A stretch of DNA of 64,000 bases from Eleftheria terrae (GCF_030419005.1 NZ_CP106951.1:5084001-5148000); one strand, 5' to 3'; counted from the stretch's first letter, positions 35,413 to 44,847 are shown. The notes: a model not told the origin generated them from the letters alone. Numbers and translations are program-made.

Positions 35413-35868
35413 TTATTCGACTTCGGCAATAAGTTCAATCTCGACGCAGGCACCCAGCGGATTCTGCGCGACACCGAAGGCGCTCCGGGCATGCGCGCCC
35501 TGGGGGCCGAACACCTGGCCGAAGAGCTCCGAGGCGCCGTTCGTCACCAGGTGCTGCTCGGTGAAGCTCGGCGTGCTGTTGACCAGGCTCATCAGCTTGA
35601 CGATGCGCTTGATCTTGTTCAGGTCGCCGACCGCGGCGTGCAGGGTGCCCAGCAGGTCGATCGCCACCGCGCGCGCGGCGGCCTGGCCCTGCTCGGTGGT
35701 GATGTCCTTGCCGAGCTGCCCGGCCCAGACCGCGCCGTCCTTCTTTGCGATATGCCCGGACAGGAACAGCAGCGAGCCGGTGCGCACGAAGGGCACATAC
35801 GCGGCAGCCGGCACGGCCAGCGGTGGCAGTTCGATGTTGAGCGCTTTGAGCTTGTCGTAGACGGACAT
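35413..35868 (-). CDS. RidA/YjgF-family protein
   Basis: A 151-residue member of the RidA superfamily, whose archetype deaminates reactive enamine/imine intermediates. It contains the trimer-forming SGHIAKKDGAV, the middle segment NLLGTLHAAVGDLNKIKRIVKL and the C-terminal ARSAFGVAQNPLGACVEIELIAEVE. The catalytic Arg of RidA (typically in the R-S/xxVxxxxLP stretch) is seen at HARSAFGV, where the downstream Leu-Pro is replaced by PLGA. It seems to belong to a RidA subgroup (Rid1-7) of unclear role. CAT at 35866-35868 gives the start; it diverges from comEC. Confidence 0.8.
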   Translation of the reverse strand: MSVYDKLKALNIELPPLAVPAAAYVPFVRTGSLLFLSGHIAKKDGAVWAGQLGKDITTEQGQAAARAVAIDLLGTLHAAVGDLNKIKRIVKLMSLVNSTPSFTEQHLVTNGASELFGQVFGPQGAHARSAFGVAQNPLGACVEIELIAEVE

Positions 35869-35936
35869 GGGGCAGGGCCTCCTGTATTGGCGAAGCGGCA
35901 ATCCTACACTTGGTGCCCACACGGGGAGGGTCCGGG

Positions 35937-38366
35937 GTGCAGCACAAGAGCAAGGCAACGACGGGTGCCTGGCTGGGGCCGCTTGCGGTCCTGGCCGGCA
36001 TGGCAATGCAGCTGCAGCAGCCGGTGCTGTGGCCGGGCCTGTCCTACGCGGCAGCCCTGGTACTGGGCAGCGTCGGCGGGTGGCTGGCCGTGCGCGGGCC
36101 GGCACGGTACTTCGTGGTGCTTTGTGCCCTGGCTTCGGCGTCGCTGGGCTGGGGGCTGGCCGGCAGCCTGGGCAGCCAGCGGTGCGCCGCTCGACTGCAC
36201 GACAGCCTGCAGGGGGTCGACCTGCAGGTCAGCGGCATCGTGGCCGGGCTGCCACAGCCGACGGGTGCCGGGCAGGGCACGCGCTTTGTCTTCGAGGTAC
36301 GAGAGGCGGATCAGGACGGGCGGCCGGTGGTGCTGCCGCGCCTGCTGCTCCTGTCCTGGTATTCAGGCAGCTTCCGTCCGGGCGCCAGCGGCAGTCCGGA
36401 GCCGGCACCCGATGTGCGGGCCGGGCAGGCCTGGCGCTTCACGGTGCGTTTGAAGCAGCCGCACGGCCTGTTCAACCCCCACGCGCGCGACCACGAGCTG
36501 TGGCTGTTCGAGCAGGGCATCGGTGCCACCGGCCAGGTGCGGGCCGCCGGCCCGTCGGCGCCGCGGCTGATCGGCGCCCCCGACGGCGGAGGCTGGCAGC
36601 GCTGGCGGCAGCGTGTGCGCGATGCCATCCAGGCGGAGGTGACGGACCCGCGAGCCGCGGGCGTGCTGGCGGCGCTCGTGGTGGGCGACCAGGCTGCCAT
36701 CGATGACGATGCCTGGGAGGTCTACCGCCTCACCGGGGTGGCCCACCTGATGGCCATCAGCGGCTTGCACGTGACGATGTTCGCCTGGCTGGCGGCGGTG
36801 GGGGTGGGCCGCCTCTGGCGGCTCCACGGGCCGCTGATGCTGCGCTGGCCGGCGCCCTCGGCGGCCCGCGTGGGCGGGCTGGCCCTGGCGACCGCCTATG
36901 CGCTGTTCTCCGGCTGGGGCGTGCCGGCACAGCGCACCGTGTGCATGCTGGCGGTGGTCACGCTGATGGGCGGCGCCGGCCGCCGGTGGCCATGGCCGCT
37001 GGTGCTGCTGTGGGCTGCCGTGGTGGTGGCCGCTTTCGATCCCTGGGCACTGCTGCAACCCGGCTTCTGGCTGTCCTTCGGGGCCGTGGCGCTGCTGATG
37101 GCGGCTCAACCGGGGCAAGCGCCGCCCGCGCCGCCGTCGCAGGCGGGGTCCCGGCTGCGACGGCTCGGCGCCGGCTTGGGCCGTGCCGCCCGGGACGGGG
37201 TTCGCACGCAGGTGCATGCGAGCGTCGGGCTCGCGCCGCTGAGCCTGCTGTTCTTCCATCAGGTCTCGCTGGTGGGTCTGCTGGCCAACCTGGTGGCCAT
37301 TCCCCTGGTGACCCTGGTGGTCACGCCGCTGGCGCTGCTCGGCGTGGCATGGCCGCGGTTGTGGCACGCGGCGGCGGCGGTGATGCAGGCGCTCGATGCC
37401 TGGCTGCTGCAACTGGCGGGCTGGCCCTTCGCCAGCTGGACCGTCGCGGCTGCACCGGCCTGGGCCCTGGCCGCCGGCTGCCTGGCCGGGCTGCTGGCGG
37501 TACTGCCGCTGCCGCTGTGCTGGCGGCTGCTGGCGCTGCCCCTTGGCCTGCCCTTGCTGATGCCGCAGGCGCCGCGCCCGGCAGCGGGGCATTTCGAAGT
37601 GCTGGCTGCCGACGTGGGGCAGGGCGGGGCGGTGATCGTCCGCACGGCGCAGCACACCCTGGTCTACGACAGCGGCCCCCCCTACGGCAGCGACACCGAC
37701 GCCGGCGAGCGCGTGCTGCTGCCGCTGCTGCAAGCCTTGGGCGAGCGCCAGCCGGACCGGCTGGTCCTGTCGCATCGCGACAGCGACCATGTCGGCGGCG
37801 CCGGCTCGCTGCTGCGCGCCTTCGCGTCCATCGAAGTGTGGAGTTCGCTCGAGCCGGCCCACCCGCTGCGGGCCCAGATGGCACGCCACACCGACTGCCT
37901 TGCCGGGCAGGCCTGGTGGTGGGACGGCGTGCACTTCGAGCTGCTGCATCCGTTTGCCGGCGACCGGTCGCCGCCGCTGGCGCCGAACCGGGTGTCGTGC
38001 GTGCTGAAGGTCAGCGGCGGCGGCCACAGCGCCCTGCTGCCCGGCGACATCGAGCGCAGCGAGGAACTGCGGCTGGTGTCCGCACTGGGAGCGGGCCTGC
38101 AGGCCGAGCTGCTGCTGGCGCCCCACCATGGCAGCAAGACCTCCAGCAGCGCCCCCTTCCTCGACGCGGTGCAGCCACGCACGGTGGTGTTCCAGGCGGG
38201 CTGGCGCAACCGCTTCGGCCATCCCGCCAGCAGCGTCGTGGCTCGCTACGACAGCCGCGGCATCGAACGCATCGCCAGCCCGTCCTGTGGCGCCTATCGC
38301 TGGGCCGATGGCCATGGTGAATGCGAGCGGGAGGTGCGGCGGCGCTATTGGCACCATCGGCCGTGA
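35937..38366 (+). CDS. comEC: DNA internalization-related competence protein ComEC/Rec2
   Basis: Inner-membrane channel for single-stranded DNA uptake during transformation. At 809 residues it carries a short DUF4131 domain (about residues 25-180), the polytopic competence domain (~220-520), and a C-terminal metallo-beta-lactamase domain with LSHRDSDHVGGAGS (~620-634) and APHHGSKTSSS. The GTG at 35937 has GGGGAGGG six bases upstream; an upstream TTG (35910) is out of favour. The key motif HLMAISGLHVTMF in the competence domain is clear. A hairpin follows the stop. Presence suggests the organism can take up DNA, but other pilus genes are not in this window. Confidence 0.93.
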   Translation: MQHKSKATTGAWLGPLAVLAGMAMQLQQPVLWPGLSYAAALVLGSVGGWLAVRGPARYFVVLCALASASLGWGLAGSLGSQRCAARLHDSLQGVDLQVSGIVAGLPQPTGAGQGTRFVFEVREADQDGRPVVLPRLLLLSWYSGSFRPGASGSPEPAPDVRAGQAWRFTVRLKQPHGLFNPHARDHELWLFEQGIGATGQVRAAGPSAPRLIGAPDGGGWQRWRQRVRDAIQAEVTDPRAAGVLAALVVGDQAAIDDDAWEVYRLTGVAHLMAISGLHVTMFAWLAAVGVGRLWRLHGPLMLRWPAPSAARVGGLALATAYALFSGWGVPAQRTVCMLAVVTLMGGAGRRWPWPLVLLWAAVVVAAFDPWALLQPGFWLSFGAVALLMAAQPGQAPPAPPSQAGSRLRRLGAGLGRAARDGVRTQVHASVGLAPLSLLFFHQVSLVGLLANLVAIPLVTLVVTPLALLGVAWPRLWHAAAAVMQALDAWLLQLAGWPFASWTVAAAPAWALAAGCLAGLLAVLPLPLCWRLLALPLGLPLLMPQAPRPAAGHFEVLAADVGQGGAVIVRTAQHTLVYDSGPPYGSDTDAGERVLLPLLQALGERQPDRLVLSHRDSDHVGGAGSLLRAFASIEVWSSLEPAHPLRAQMARHTDCLAGQAWWWDGVHFELLHPFAGDRSPPLAPNRVSCVLKVSGGGHSALLPGDIERSEELRLVSALGAGLQAELLLAPHHGSKTSSSAPFLDAVQPRTVVFQAGWRNRFGHPASSVVARYDSRGIERIASPSCGAYRWADGHGECEREVRRRYWHHRP

Positions 38367-38417
38367 GGGCGACCCGGGCTGGCTGGCGCATCGAGGCAGC
38401 GGCCGGGCGAGCTGGAA

Positions 38418-38444
38418 GGCATGGCGAGCCGCCCCCGCCATGCC
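38418..38444 (+). terminator. Hairpin between comEC and the ATP-grasp gene
   Basis: GGCATGGCG (38418-38426) and CGCCATGCC (38436-38444) make a perfect 9-bp stem with a nine-base loop, 52 bp after the comEC stop. No long U-tract follows (GTGGTT). It may separate comEC from the next operon. Confidence 0.4.
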
Positions 38445-38508
38445 GTGGTTCATGGCACCATGCGCAAGGCCTGCTTCTTGCATGTGGGTCGCCCCGGAGA
38501 GTGCCACG

Positions 38509-39945
38509 ATGAGACCGAGTTTCGACGAGATGAATGCGAGCGCCGACCAGGTGCGCGAGCACTACCGCACCTATGAGCGCTGGCTGGGGCGCCAGCCGCG
38601 CGACGTGCTGAAGGCGCGCCGTGAGGAGGCCGAGATGATCTTCCGGCGCGTCGGCATCACCTTCGCCGTCTATGGCGCGAAGGATGAGGACGGCGCCGGC
38701 ACCGAGCGGCTGATTCCCTTCGACATCATCCCGCGCATCATCCCGGCGCACGAATGGCGCGAGCTGGAGCGCGGCCTGGCGCAGCGGGTGACGGCGCTCA
38801 ACCGCTTCATCCACGACATCTACCACGGCCAGGAGATCGTCAAGGCCGGGCTCATTCCTCCCGAGCAGGTGTTCGGCAACAGCCAGTTCCGTCCCGAGAT
38901 GCTGGGCGTGGACGTGCCGGGCGGCGTCTACGCCCACATCGCCGGCATCGACATCGTGCGTGCGGCCCATATCGACGGCAGCGGCACCTACTACGTGCTG
39001 GAAGACAACCTGCGGGTGCCCAGCGGCGTCAGCTACATGCTGGAGAACCGCAAGATGACGATGCGGCTCTTCCCCGAGCTGTTCAGCGAGCACCGCATCG
39101 CCCCGGTGGACCATTACCCCGACCTGTTGCTCGAGACCTTGCGGGCGGTGGCGCCGGCCGGCGTCAACGAGCCCACCGCGGTGGTGCTGACGCCCGGCAT
39201 GTACAACGCGGCCTACTTCGAGCATGCCTTCCTGGCGCAGCAGATGGGCATCGAGCTGGTCGAGGGCCAGGACCTGTTCGTCAAGGACAACTTCATCTAC
39301 ATGCGCACCACCCAGGGCCCGAAGCGGGTGGACGTGATCTACCGTCGCGTCGACGACGACTTCCTCGATCCGCTGGCCTTCCGCGCCGACTCCTCGCTCG
39401 GCTGTGCGGGGCTGCTGGGCGTCTACCGGGCCGGCAACGTCACGCTGGCCAACGCCATCGGCACCGGCATCGCCGACGACAAGTCCGTCTATCCCTATGT
39501 GCCGAAGATGATCGAGTTCTATCTCGGCGAGAAGCCGGTGCTGGCCAATGTGCCGACCTACCTGTGCCGCGAGCCCGACGACCTCGCCTATGTGCTCGAC
39601 CACCTGCCGGAGCTGGTTGTCAAGGAGGTGCACGGGGCTGGCGGCTACGGCATGCTGGTCGGGCCCGCGGCCAGCCGCCAGGAGGTGGCCGACTTCCGCG
39701 CCCGCCTGCTGGCCGATCCGAGCGGCTATATCGCGCAGCCGACGCTGTCGCTGTCGAGCTGCCCGACCTTCGTCGACAGTGGCATCGCGCCCCGCCACAT
39801 CGACCTGCGGCCCTTCGTGCTGAGCGGCAAGGCGCTGCAGATGGTGCCCGGCGGGCTGACCCGGGTGGCGCTGAAGGAGGGCTCGCTGGTGGTCAACAGC
39901 AGCCAGGGCGGTGGGACCAAGGACACCTGGGTGCTGGAGGCTTGA
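38509..39945 (+). CDS. Circularly permuted ATP-grasp protein
   Basis: A 478-residue member of the circularly permuted ATP-grasp family, predicted ATP-dependent peptide ligases. N-terminal RIIPAHEWRELERGL, LEDNLRVPSGVSYMLENR, and FVKDNFIYMRTT, YRRVDDDFLDPL and the permuted ATP-binding LVVKEVHGAGGYGMLVGP are the family hallmarks, with the terminal SLVVNSSQGGGTKDTWVL. GGAGAG precedes the ATG at 38509 by 7 nt. It is the first gene of a triad with alpha-E and transglutaminase-like genes, separated by 1 bp and 13 bp. Known comparative work proposes that this triad makes or tags peptides; the substrate is unknown. Confidence 0.9.
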   Translation: MRPSFDEMNASADQVREHYRTYERWLGRQPRDVLKARREEAEMIFRRVGITFAVYGAKDEDGAGTERLIPFDIIPRIIPAHEWRELERGLAQRVTALNRFIHDIYHGQEIVKAGLIPPEQVFGNSQFRPEMLGVDVPGGVYAHIAGIDIVRAAHIDGSGTYYVLEDNLRVPSGVSYMLENRKMTMRLFPELFSEHRIAPVDHYPDLLLETLRAVAPAGVNEPTAVVLTPGMYNAAYFEHAFLAQQMGIELVEGQDLFVKDNFIYMRTTQGPKRVDVIYRRVDDDFLDPLAFRADSSLGCAGLLGVYRAGNVTLANAIGTGIADDKSVYPYVPKMIEFYLGEKPVLANVPTYLCREPDDLAYVLDHLPELVVKEVHGAGGYGMLVGPAASRQEVADFRARLLADPSGYIAQPTLSLSSCPTFVDSGIAPRHIDLRPFVLSGKALQMVPGGLTRVALKEGSLVVNSSQGGGTKDTWVLEA

Positions 39946-39946
39946 G

Positions 39947-40906
39947 ATGCTGTCGAGGACTGCCGACCACTTGTTCTGGATGGCCCGCTACATGGAGCGG
40001 GCCGAAAACACCACCCGCATGCTCGACGTCAACTACCAGACCGGCCTGCTGCCGCAGTCGGCCGGCGCCGCCGAGCAGGGCTGGCGCGGCCTGCTGAGCA
40101 TCTCCGAGCTGACGCACGACTTCACCGCGCGCTACGACAGCGTGAGCGCCAAGAACGTCATGGACTACATGGTGCGCGAGGAGCGCAACCCCTCCAGCAT
40201 CGCGAGCTGCCTGCGCGCCGCGCGCGAGAACGCGCGGGCGGTGCGCGGCACGTTGACCACCGAAGTCTGGGAAACGCAGAACCAGACCTGGCTCGAGTTC
40301 AAGCGCCTGGTCGACGAGGGCGAGCTGGAGCGCGACCCGGCGCGGTTCTTCGAGTGGGTCAAGTTCCGCTCGCACCTCTCGCGTGGTGTGACGCTGGGCA
40401 CCATGCTGCAGGACGAGGCCTTCCACTTCCTGCGCATCGGCACCTTCCTCGAGCGGGCCGACAACACCGCCCGCCTGCTGGACGTGAAGTTCCATGCCGT
40501 GCAGAGCGACTTCTTCGGCGTGGCGCGCGAGAAAGAGCTGGAGTACGACTTCTATCACTGGTCGGCCATCCTGCGCTCGGTCTCCGGCTTCGAGGTCTAC
40601 CGCAAGGTCTATCGCAACGTGATCCGGCCCGAGAAGGTGGCCGAGCTGCTCATCCTGCGGCCCGACATGCCACGTTCGCTGGCGGCCTGCGTGAACGAGG
40701 TGGTGCTCAACCTGCGGGACGTGGCCAACCAGCAGTCGCACGAGACGCTGCGCCGCGCCGGGCGGCTGCAGGCCGACCTGCAGTACGCCCGCATCGACGA
40801 GATCCTGGCCACCGGCCTGCACGCCTACCTCACGCAGTTCCTCGACCGCATTGGCGACCTCGGTGTCGGCATCAGCCGGGACTTCCTGGTGCCGGTGATG
40901 CACTGA
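39947..40906 (+). CDS. Alpha-E domain protein
   Basis: A 319-residue all-helical protein of the alpha-E family, often next to ATP-grasp and transglutaminase-like genes. N-terminal MLSRTADHLFWMARYMERAENTTRMLDV is the family signature, as are FHFLRIGTFLERADNTARLLDVKFH and the later FEVYRKVYRNVIRPEKVAELL. A repeated ERA(D/E)NT motif in both halves suggests an internal duplication. No enzymatic function is established; it may bind the ligase or substrate. It begins one base after the ATP-grasp stop. Confidence 0.9.
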   Translation: MLSRTADHLFWMARYMERAENTTRMLDVNYQTGLLPQSAGAAEQGWRGLLSISELTHDFTARYDSVSAKNVMDYMVREERNPSSIASCLRAARENARAVRGTLTTEVWETQNQTWLEFKRLVDEGELERDPARFFEWVKFRSHLSRGVTLGTMLQDEAFHFLRIGTFLERADNTARLLDVKFHAVQSDFFGVAREKELEYDFYHWSAILRSVSGFEVYRKVYRNVIRPEKVAELLILRPDMPRSLAACVNEVVLNLRDVANQQSHETLRRAGRLQADLQYARIDEILATGLHAYLTQFLDRIGDLGVGISRDFLVPVMH

Positions 40907-40919
40907 GGTGCCCCACGCG

Positions 40920-41714
40920 ATGCTGTTCCAGATCCACCACGCCACGCACTACGAGTACAGCGCCGAGCTGCAGCATGCGGTGCAGGCGCTTTGCCTGACA
41001 CCCTCGTCCGGCCCGCAGCAGACGGTGTTGCAATGGCAGGTGAGCGGGCCGGGCCGGTTGTTCGAGTCCACCGACGGCTATGGCAACCGCACCCACAGCT
41101 GCACGCTGCCGGCCCGCTTGCGCAAGGGCACGCTGCGCGCGGGCGGCACGGTGCAGACGCATGGCGTGGCGAGCTTCGCCGATCCGCCGGGCAGTGCGTC
41201 GCCCTGGCTCTACCTGCGGCCCACGCCGCTGGCCGAGCCACATGCGCGCCTGGCGGCCTGGGCGGCGCCCTATCTGGCGGCCGGCGTGTCGGCCGACGCC
41301 ATGCTGGCGCTGGCGGCAGCGGTCCGCGCCCAGGTGAGCTACCGGCCCGGCCACACCGGCGTGCAGACCACCGCGCTGGAGGCCTTCGACTGGGGCAAGG
41401 GCGTGTGCCAGGACCAGGCCCACGTGTTCATCGCCGCCTGCCGCAGCCACCGGGTGCCGGCACGCTATGTGAGCGGCTATTTCCACGCCGAGGACGAGCC
41501 GGAGCTGGCCAGCCATGCCTGGGTCGACGTCTGCCTCGACATCGCGGCGCAACACTGGCTCAGCGTCGACGTCACGCATGCCTGCCCGATGGACGAACGC
41601 CATGTGCGGCTCGCGGTGGGGCCTGACTACGCCGCCTGCCCGCCGGTCAAAGGGGTGCGCCATGGCGGCGGGCGGGAGACCATGCAGGTGCATGTGGAGG
41701 TGCGCCGCCTCTGA
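40920..41714 (+). CDS. Transglutaminase-like cysteine peptidase family protein
   Basis: A 264-residue protein of the bacterial transglutaminase-like fold. The catalytic Cys is in KGVCQDQAHVFIAACR, His in SHAWVDVCL, and Asp in LSVDVTHACPMDE. An N-terminal beta domain (IHHATHYEYSAELQHAVQ) is typical. It is a papain-fold hydrolase or transferase that may cleave or cross-link peptides made by the ATP-grasp partner. The ATG at 40920 has TGAGGTG nine bases upstream; a GTG at 40908 would add four residues. It starts 13 bp after the alpha-E stop and ends the triad. Confidence 0.88.
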   Translation: MLFQIHHATHYEYSAELQHAVQALCLTPSSGPQQTVLQWQVSGPGRLFESTDGYGNRTHSCTLPARLRKGTLRAGGTVQTHGVASFADPPGSASPWLYLRPTPLAEPHARLAAWAAPYLAAGVSADAMLALAAAVRAQVSYRPGHTGVQTTALEAFDWGKGVCQDQAHVFIAACRSHRVPARYVSGYFHAEDEPELASHAWVDVCLDIAAQHWLSVDVTHACPMDERHVRLAVGPDYAACPPVKGVRHGGGRETMQVHVEVRRL

Positions 41715-41782
41715 GGCAGCGGCGGGGGGCGGCTGCGGCCAGCTGGTCGCGGCGCCGCTGTCCGGGCGGGGCGGGGCGAACG

Positions 41783-42997
41783 CTAGGCCCGGCCGCCCTG
41801 GAGCGCCTGCGCCACGACTAGGCGGTGCAGTGCGGCGATCAGGTCCGATTGCGCCACGATGCCCTGCAGCCGGCCCTCCTCATCCACCACCGGCAACTGG
41901 TGCAGGCCACCGTCGGACATCGCTTCCACCAGCGTCGTCAGCGGATCGCCGGGGCTGACCGTGACGGCAGGGCTGGACATCAGCTCCGCCACCGCGGGCA
42001 CCCGGCCGCCGGTATCGCCGAGCCGACGCATGAAGCGCCGCCAGTTGGCTGCCAGCCCTTCCTGCTCCTGCCAGCCGGCATGGCTGAAGAAGTCGCTCTG
42101 GGAGATGATGCCGACCACCCGGCGTTCGGCGTCCACCACCGGCAGCGCCTGCACCCGGTGGCGCTGCAGCCGCCGCCAGGCCTCGGCGAGCGGCGCCTCG
42201 GCAGCCACCGAGACGACGTCGCGCGACATCAGGTGGGCGCAGTTCGGAACGCCCGCATGGCGTTGCAGCGCGCGTTGCTCGGCCTGCTCGATCAAGGCCT
42301 GCAGGTCGTCTTCCGCAATGTCCAGCAGGTCGGGGCCTTGCCGCAGCGCGGCTTGCACGTCCTGGCCCCGGATGCCCAGGCGCTCGGAGGGGGCCGGGTC
42401 GCGGGTGCCATGCGGCTGCGCGGCCGGCGGCACGCTGGCCGGGTGCGGATAGCGGTGGCCCGTGAGGCGGTGGTAGAGCACGGCCGCCAGCACCAGGAGC
42501 AGGGAGTTGAAGCCGACCGGCCACCAGGCGAAGGCGTAGCCCTGGGCCTTGATGGCGGGCGCCCCGATGACGCTCAACAGCGCCACCGCGCCGCCCGGCG
42601 GATGCAGGCAGCGCAAGGCAAACATCAGCCCGATGGCGGTGCACACCGCCAGCGCCGCTGCCAGCAGCGGATCGCCAATCCAGTGCGCACAAGTGACGCC
42701 CACCAGCGCCGACAGCATGTTGCCGCCCAGCACCGACCACGGCTGCGCCAGCGGGCTGGCAGGCACCGCGAACAGCAGCACCGCCGATGCGCCCATGGGC
42801 GCCACGAGCAGTGGCAGCGCCCCCGTGCCGCCGAGCGCGGCCCGCGTGATGAACCCGGTGATCAAGAGCCCGACGAGGGCGCCGCAGCAGGCGCGCACCC
42901 GTTCAGCGGCGCTGGCCGGGACGGGGGGCGGCAGAAGAGCGTGAAGCCAGTGCAAGGTGGGAGGCAGTCGAGCCAAACAACAGGCCGCATTATGCAA
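41783..42997 (-). CDS. HPP-family membrane protein with C-terminal CBS pair
   Basis: A 404-residue protein with an N-terminal membrane domain of about four or five helices (residues 30-175) and two C-terminal CBS domains (about 250-390). The HPP motif HPPGGAVALL is at ~130. Some HPP proteins are nitrite transporters of chloroplasts; the bacterial role is not clear. CBS domains usually bind adenine nucleotides and sense energy. The frame begins at TTG (42997), with no ribosome site, so a start a few codons later (TTG at residue 15) is possible. It diverges from the rsbR-like gene. Confidence 0.78.
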   Translation of the reverse strand: MHNAACCLARLPPTLHWLHALLPPPVPASAAERVRACCGALVGLLITGFITRAALGGTGALPLLVAPMGASAVLLFAVPASPLAQPWSVLGGNMLSALVGVTCAHWIGDPLLAAALAVCTAIGLMFALRCLHPPGGAVALLSVIGAPAIKAQGYAFAWWPVGFNSLLLVLAAVLYHRLTGHRYPHPASVPPAAQPHGTRDPAPSERLGIRGQDVQAALRQGPDLLDIAEDDLQALIEQAEQRALQRHAGVPNCAHLMSRDVVSVAAEAPLAEAWRRLQRHRVQALPVVDAERRVVGIISQSDFFSHAGWQEQEGLAANWRRFMRRLGDTGGRVPAVAELMSSPAVTVSPGDPLTTLVEAMSDGGLHQLPVVDEEGRLQGIVAQSDLIAALHRLVVAQALQGGRA

Positions 42998-43210
42998 GGC
43001 GGCACCAAGACGGGGCTTTCGTGCACCTATTTGTGAAATCGCTCAGTACTGTGGCGGTGCATGCGGCCGATGGCGCCTCGCCTGCGCACGGTTTTTGCGC
43101 CTAGGCTGCTCCCGGCAGTTGCGCGCAAGGCGCGGCCATAATCGCGGGCGGCCGCCGTCCGGGGCAACACAACACATGGCACATGCCATTCCCGAGGAGG
43201 AAAGACCAAG

Positions 43211-44068
43211 ATGAAATCGCAGAACCAGTCCATCGACGCCTGCCTGAAGACCGAGCCGGAGCGATTCCTGAGTGAATGGATTGCCGAATTTCTTGCAAAC
43301 CAGTCTGCCGGTGCGGCCGTCGGGCAGACCGCCAGTGCCGACGCGTCGCGGGTGCTCGAGGCGTTCGCCATCGGCATTGCAGCAGACGGCGAGCCTGGCC
43401 GCTTCAACGCGGCGCCCTGGGCGCCGCTGCGCGAGAGGCTGGCCACGCTGTCGCGCTCCCGTGCCGCACAAGGATCCAGCGCCGGCGACACCAGCCTGCT
43501 GGTGCTGGCCATGAAAAAGCCGCTGTTCAACCGCTTGCAGCAACGCCACCAGCAGGACCCCGCCGTCTTGGCCGAGATGCTCTGGTGGGCCTCGACGCTG
43601 GTTGACAAGATGGCCCAGTTCACGGTCGACACCTACCAGACTTCCCGCGAAGACATCATCAAGCGCCAGCAGGAAGAGCTGCTCGAGCTGTCGACCCCGG
43701 TGGTCAAGCTGTGGGATGGCGTGCTGGCGGTGCCGATGATCGGCACGCTGGACAGCAGCCGCACCCAGGTGGTCATGGAGAGCCTGCTGCAACGCATTGT
43801 GGAGACCTCCTCGGAGCTGGCGATCATCGACATCACCGGCGTGCCGACGGTGGACACCCTGGTGGCCCAGCATCTGCTCAAGACGGTCACCGCGATCCGC
43901 CTGATGGGCGCGGACTGCATCGTCAGCGGCATCCGTCCGCAGATCGCGCAGACCATCGTGCACCTGGGCATCGACCTTCAGGGCATCACCACCAAGTCGA
44001 CCCTGGCCGATGCGTTGGCGCTGGCGCTCAAGCGCACCGGCCACACGGTCACGCGCGACGCCGCCTGA
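43211..44068 (+). CDS. rsbR: RsbR-like stressosome scaffold, C-terminal STAS domain
   Basis: A 285-residue protein. Residues ~1-150 form an RsbR-type N-terminal (nonheme globin-like or DUF) sensor region; ~165-285 is a STAS domain with LLELSTPVVKLWDGVLAVPMIGTLDSSR and IIDITGVPTVDTLVAQHLLK, with the conserved phosphorylatable Thr in PTVDT. RsbR proteins build the core of the 1.8-MDa stressosome with RsbS. The start has GAGGAGGAAAG upstream. It is the first of six genes that overlap or nearly touch, which suggests one regulated output. Confidence 0.9.
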   Translation: MKSQNQSIDACLKTEPERFLSEWIAEFLANQSAGAAVGQTASADASRVLEAFAIGIAADGEPGRFNAAPWAPLRERLATLSRSRAAQGSSAGDTSLLVLAMKKPLFNRLQQRHQQDPAVLAEMLWWASTLVDKMAQFTVDTYQTSREDIIKRQQEELLELSTPVVKLWDGVLAVPMIGTLDSSRTQVVMESLLQRIVETSSELAIIDITGVPTVDTLVAQHLLKTVTAIRLMGADCIVSGIRPQIAQTIVHLGIDLQGITTKSTLADALALALKRTGHTVTRDAA

Positions 44069-44081
44069 GACGGAGGCCGAC

Positions 44082-44459
44082 ATGGAGCGCATTCCTATCC
44101 TGCGCATGGGTCGCAACCTGCTGGTCACGATCCAGATCGACATGCAGGACCAGACCGCCCTCGCGCTGCAGGACGATCTGTCCGAGCGCATCTCGCGCAC
44201 CGGGGCCGAGGGGGTGTTGATCGACATCTCGGCGCTGGAGATCGTCGATTCCTTCATCGGCCGGATGCTTGCCAGCATTTCCGGCATTGCCCGCATGCTG
44301 GGGGCCGAGACGGTGGTGGTCGGCATGCAGCCGGCGGTGGCCATCACCCTGGTGGAGCTGGGCTTGTCACTGCAAGGGGTGCGCACGGCCCTCGATGTGG
44401 AGCGCGGCATGCGCCTGCTGGCTACGGCAGGAGGGCAGCGCGATGTCGCAGCAGGCTGA
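44082..44459 (+). CDS. rsbS: RsbS-like STAS-domain protein
   Basis: A 125-residue single STAS domain that sequesters RsbT in the stressosome until phosphorylated. The conserved Ser lies in LIDISALEIVDSFIGRML (S57), equivalent to B. subtilis RsbS Ser59. The start (44082) has GACGGAGG eight bases upstream and is 13 bp after rsbR. Its 3' end overlaps rsbT by 17 nt. Confidence 0.92.
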   Translation: MERIPILRMGRNLLVTIQIDMQDQTALALQDDLSERISRTGAEGVLIDISALEIVDSFIGRMLASISGIARMLGAETVVVGMQPAVAITLVELGLSLQGVRTALDVERGMRLLATAGGQRDVAAG

Positions 44460-44847
44460 AGGCAGCCTGCCGCTGCGCAATGAGCAGGACATCGTGCTCA
44501 GCCGCCAAGTGGTGCGCCGACTGACCCAGGAGCTGAAGTTCTCGCTGGTGGACCAAACCAAGATGATCACCGCCGCCAGTGAGCTGTCGCGCAACACCGT
44601 CGTCTATGGCGGCGGCGGCGAAATGCGCTGGGAAATCCTGAACGACGGCCTGCGCCAGGGCCTGCGCCTGCACTTCGAGGATCAGGGGCCGGGCATCCCC
44701 GACCTCGAACTCGCCATGACGGACGGCTGGACCTCGGGCCGCGGCATGGGCATGGGACTGTCCGGCAGCAAGCGCCTGGTCGGCGAGTTCTCGGTGCGCA
44801 CCGCGGTCGGCGAGGGCACTTGCGTGACCATCGCGCGCTGGAAGTGA
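44443..44847 (+). CDS. rsbT: RsbT-like serine/threonine kinase
   Basis: A 134-residue GHKL kinase that phosphorylates RsbS/RsbR and then binds downstream partners. ASELSRNTVVYGGGG is the N box with Asn, EDQGPGIPD the G1 box, and GMGMGLSGSKRLV the G2 loop. The start at 44443 lies 17 nt inside rsbS and has CAGGAGGG upstream. The stop shares bases with the next start (TGATG). Confidence 0.92.
   Translation: MSQQAEGSLPLRNEQDIVLSRQVVRRLTQELKFSLVDQTKMITAASELSRNTVVYGGGGEMRWEILNDGLRQGLRLHFEDQGPGIPDLELAMTDGWTSGRGMGMGLSGSKRLVGEFSVRTAVGEGTCVTIARWK

Noticed and set aside
43120..43141. CATAAT near 43136 as a -10 box of the rsb operon
   Set aside because: No acceptable -35 at normal spacing; could be chance in an intergenic region.
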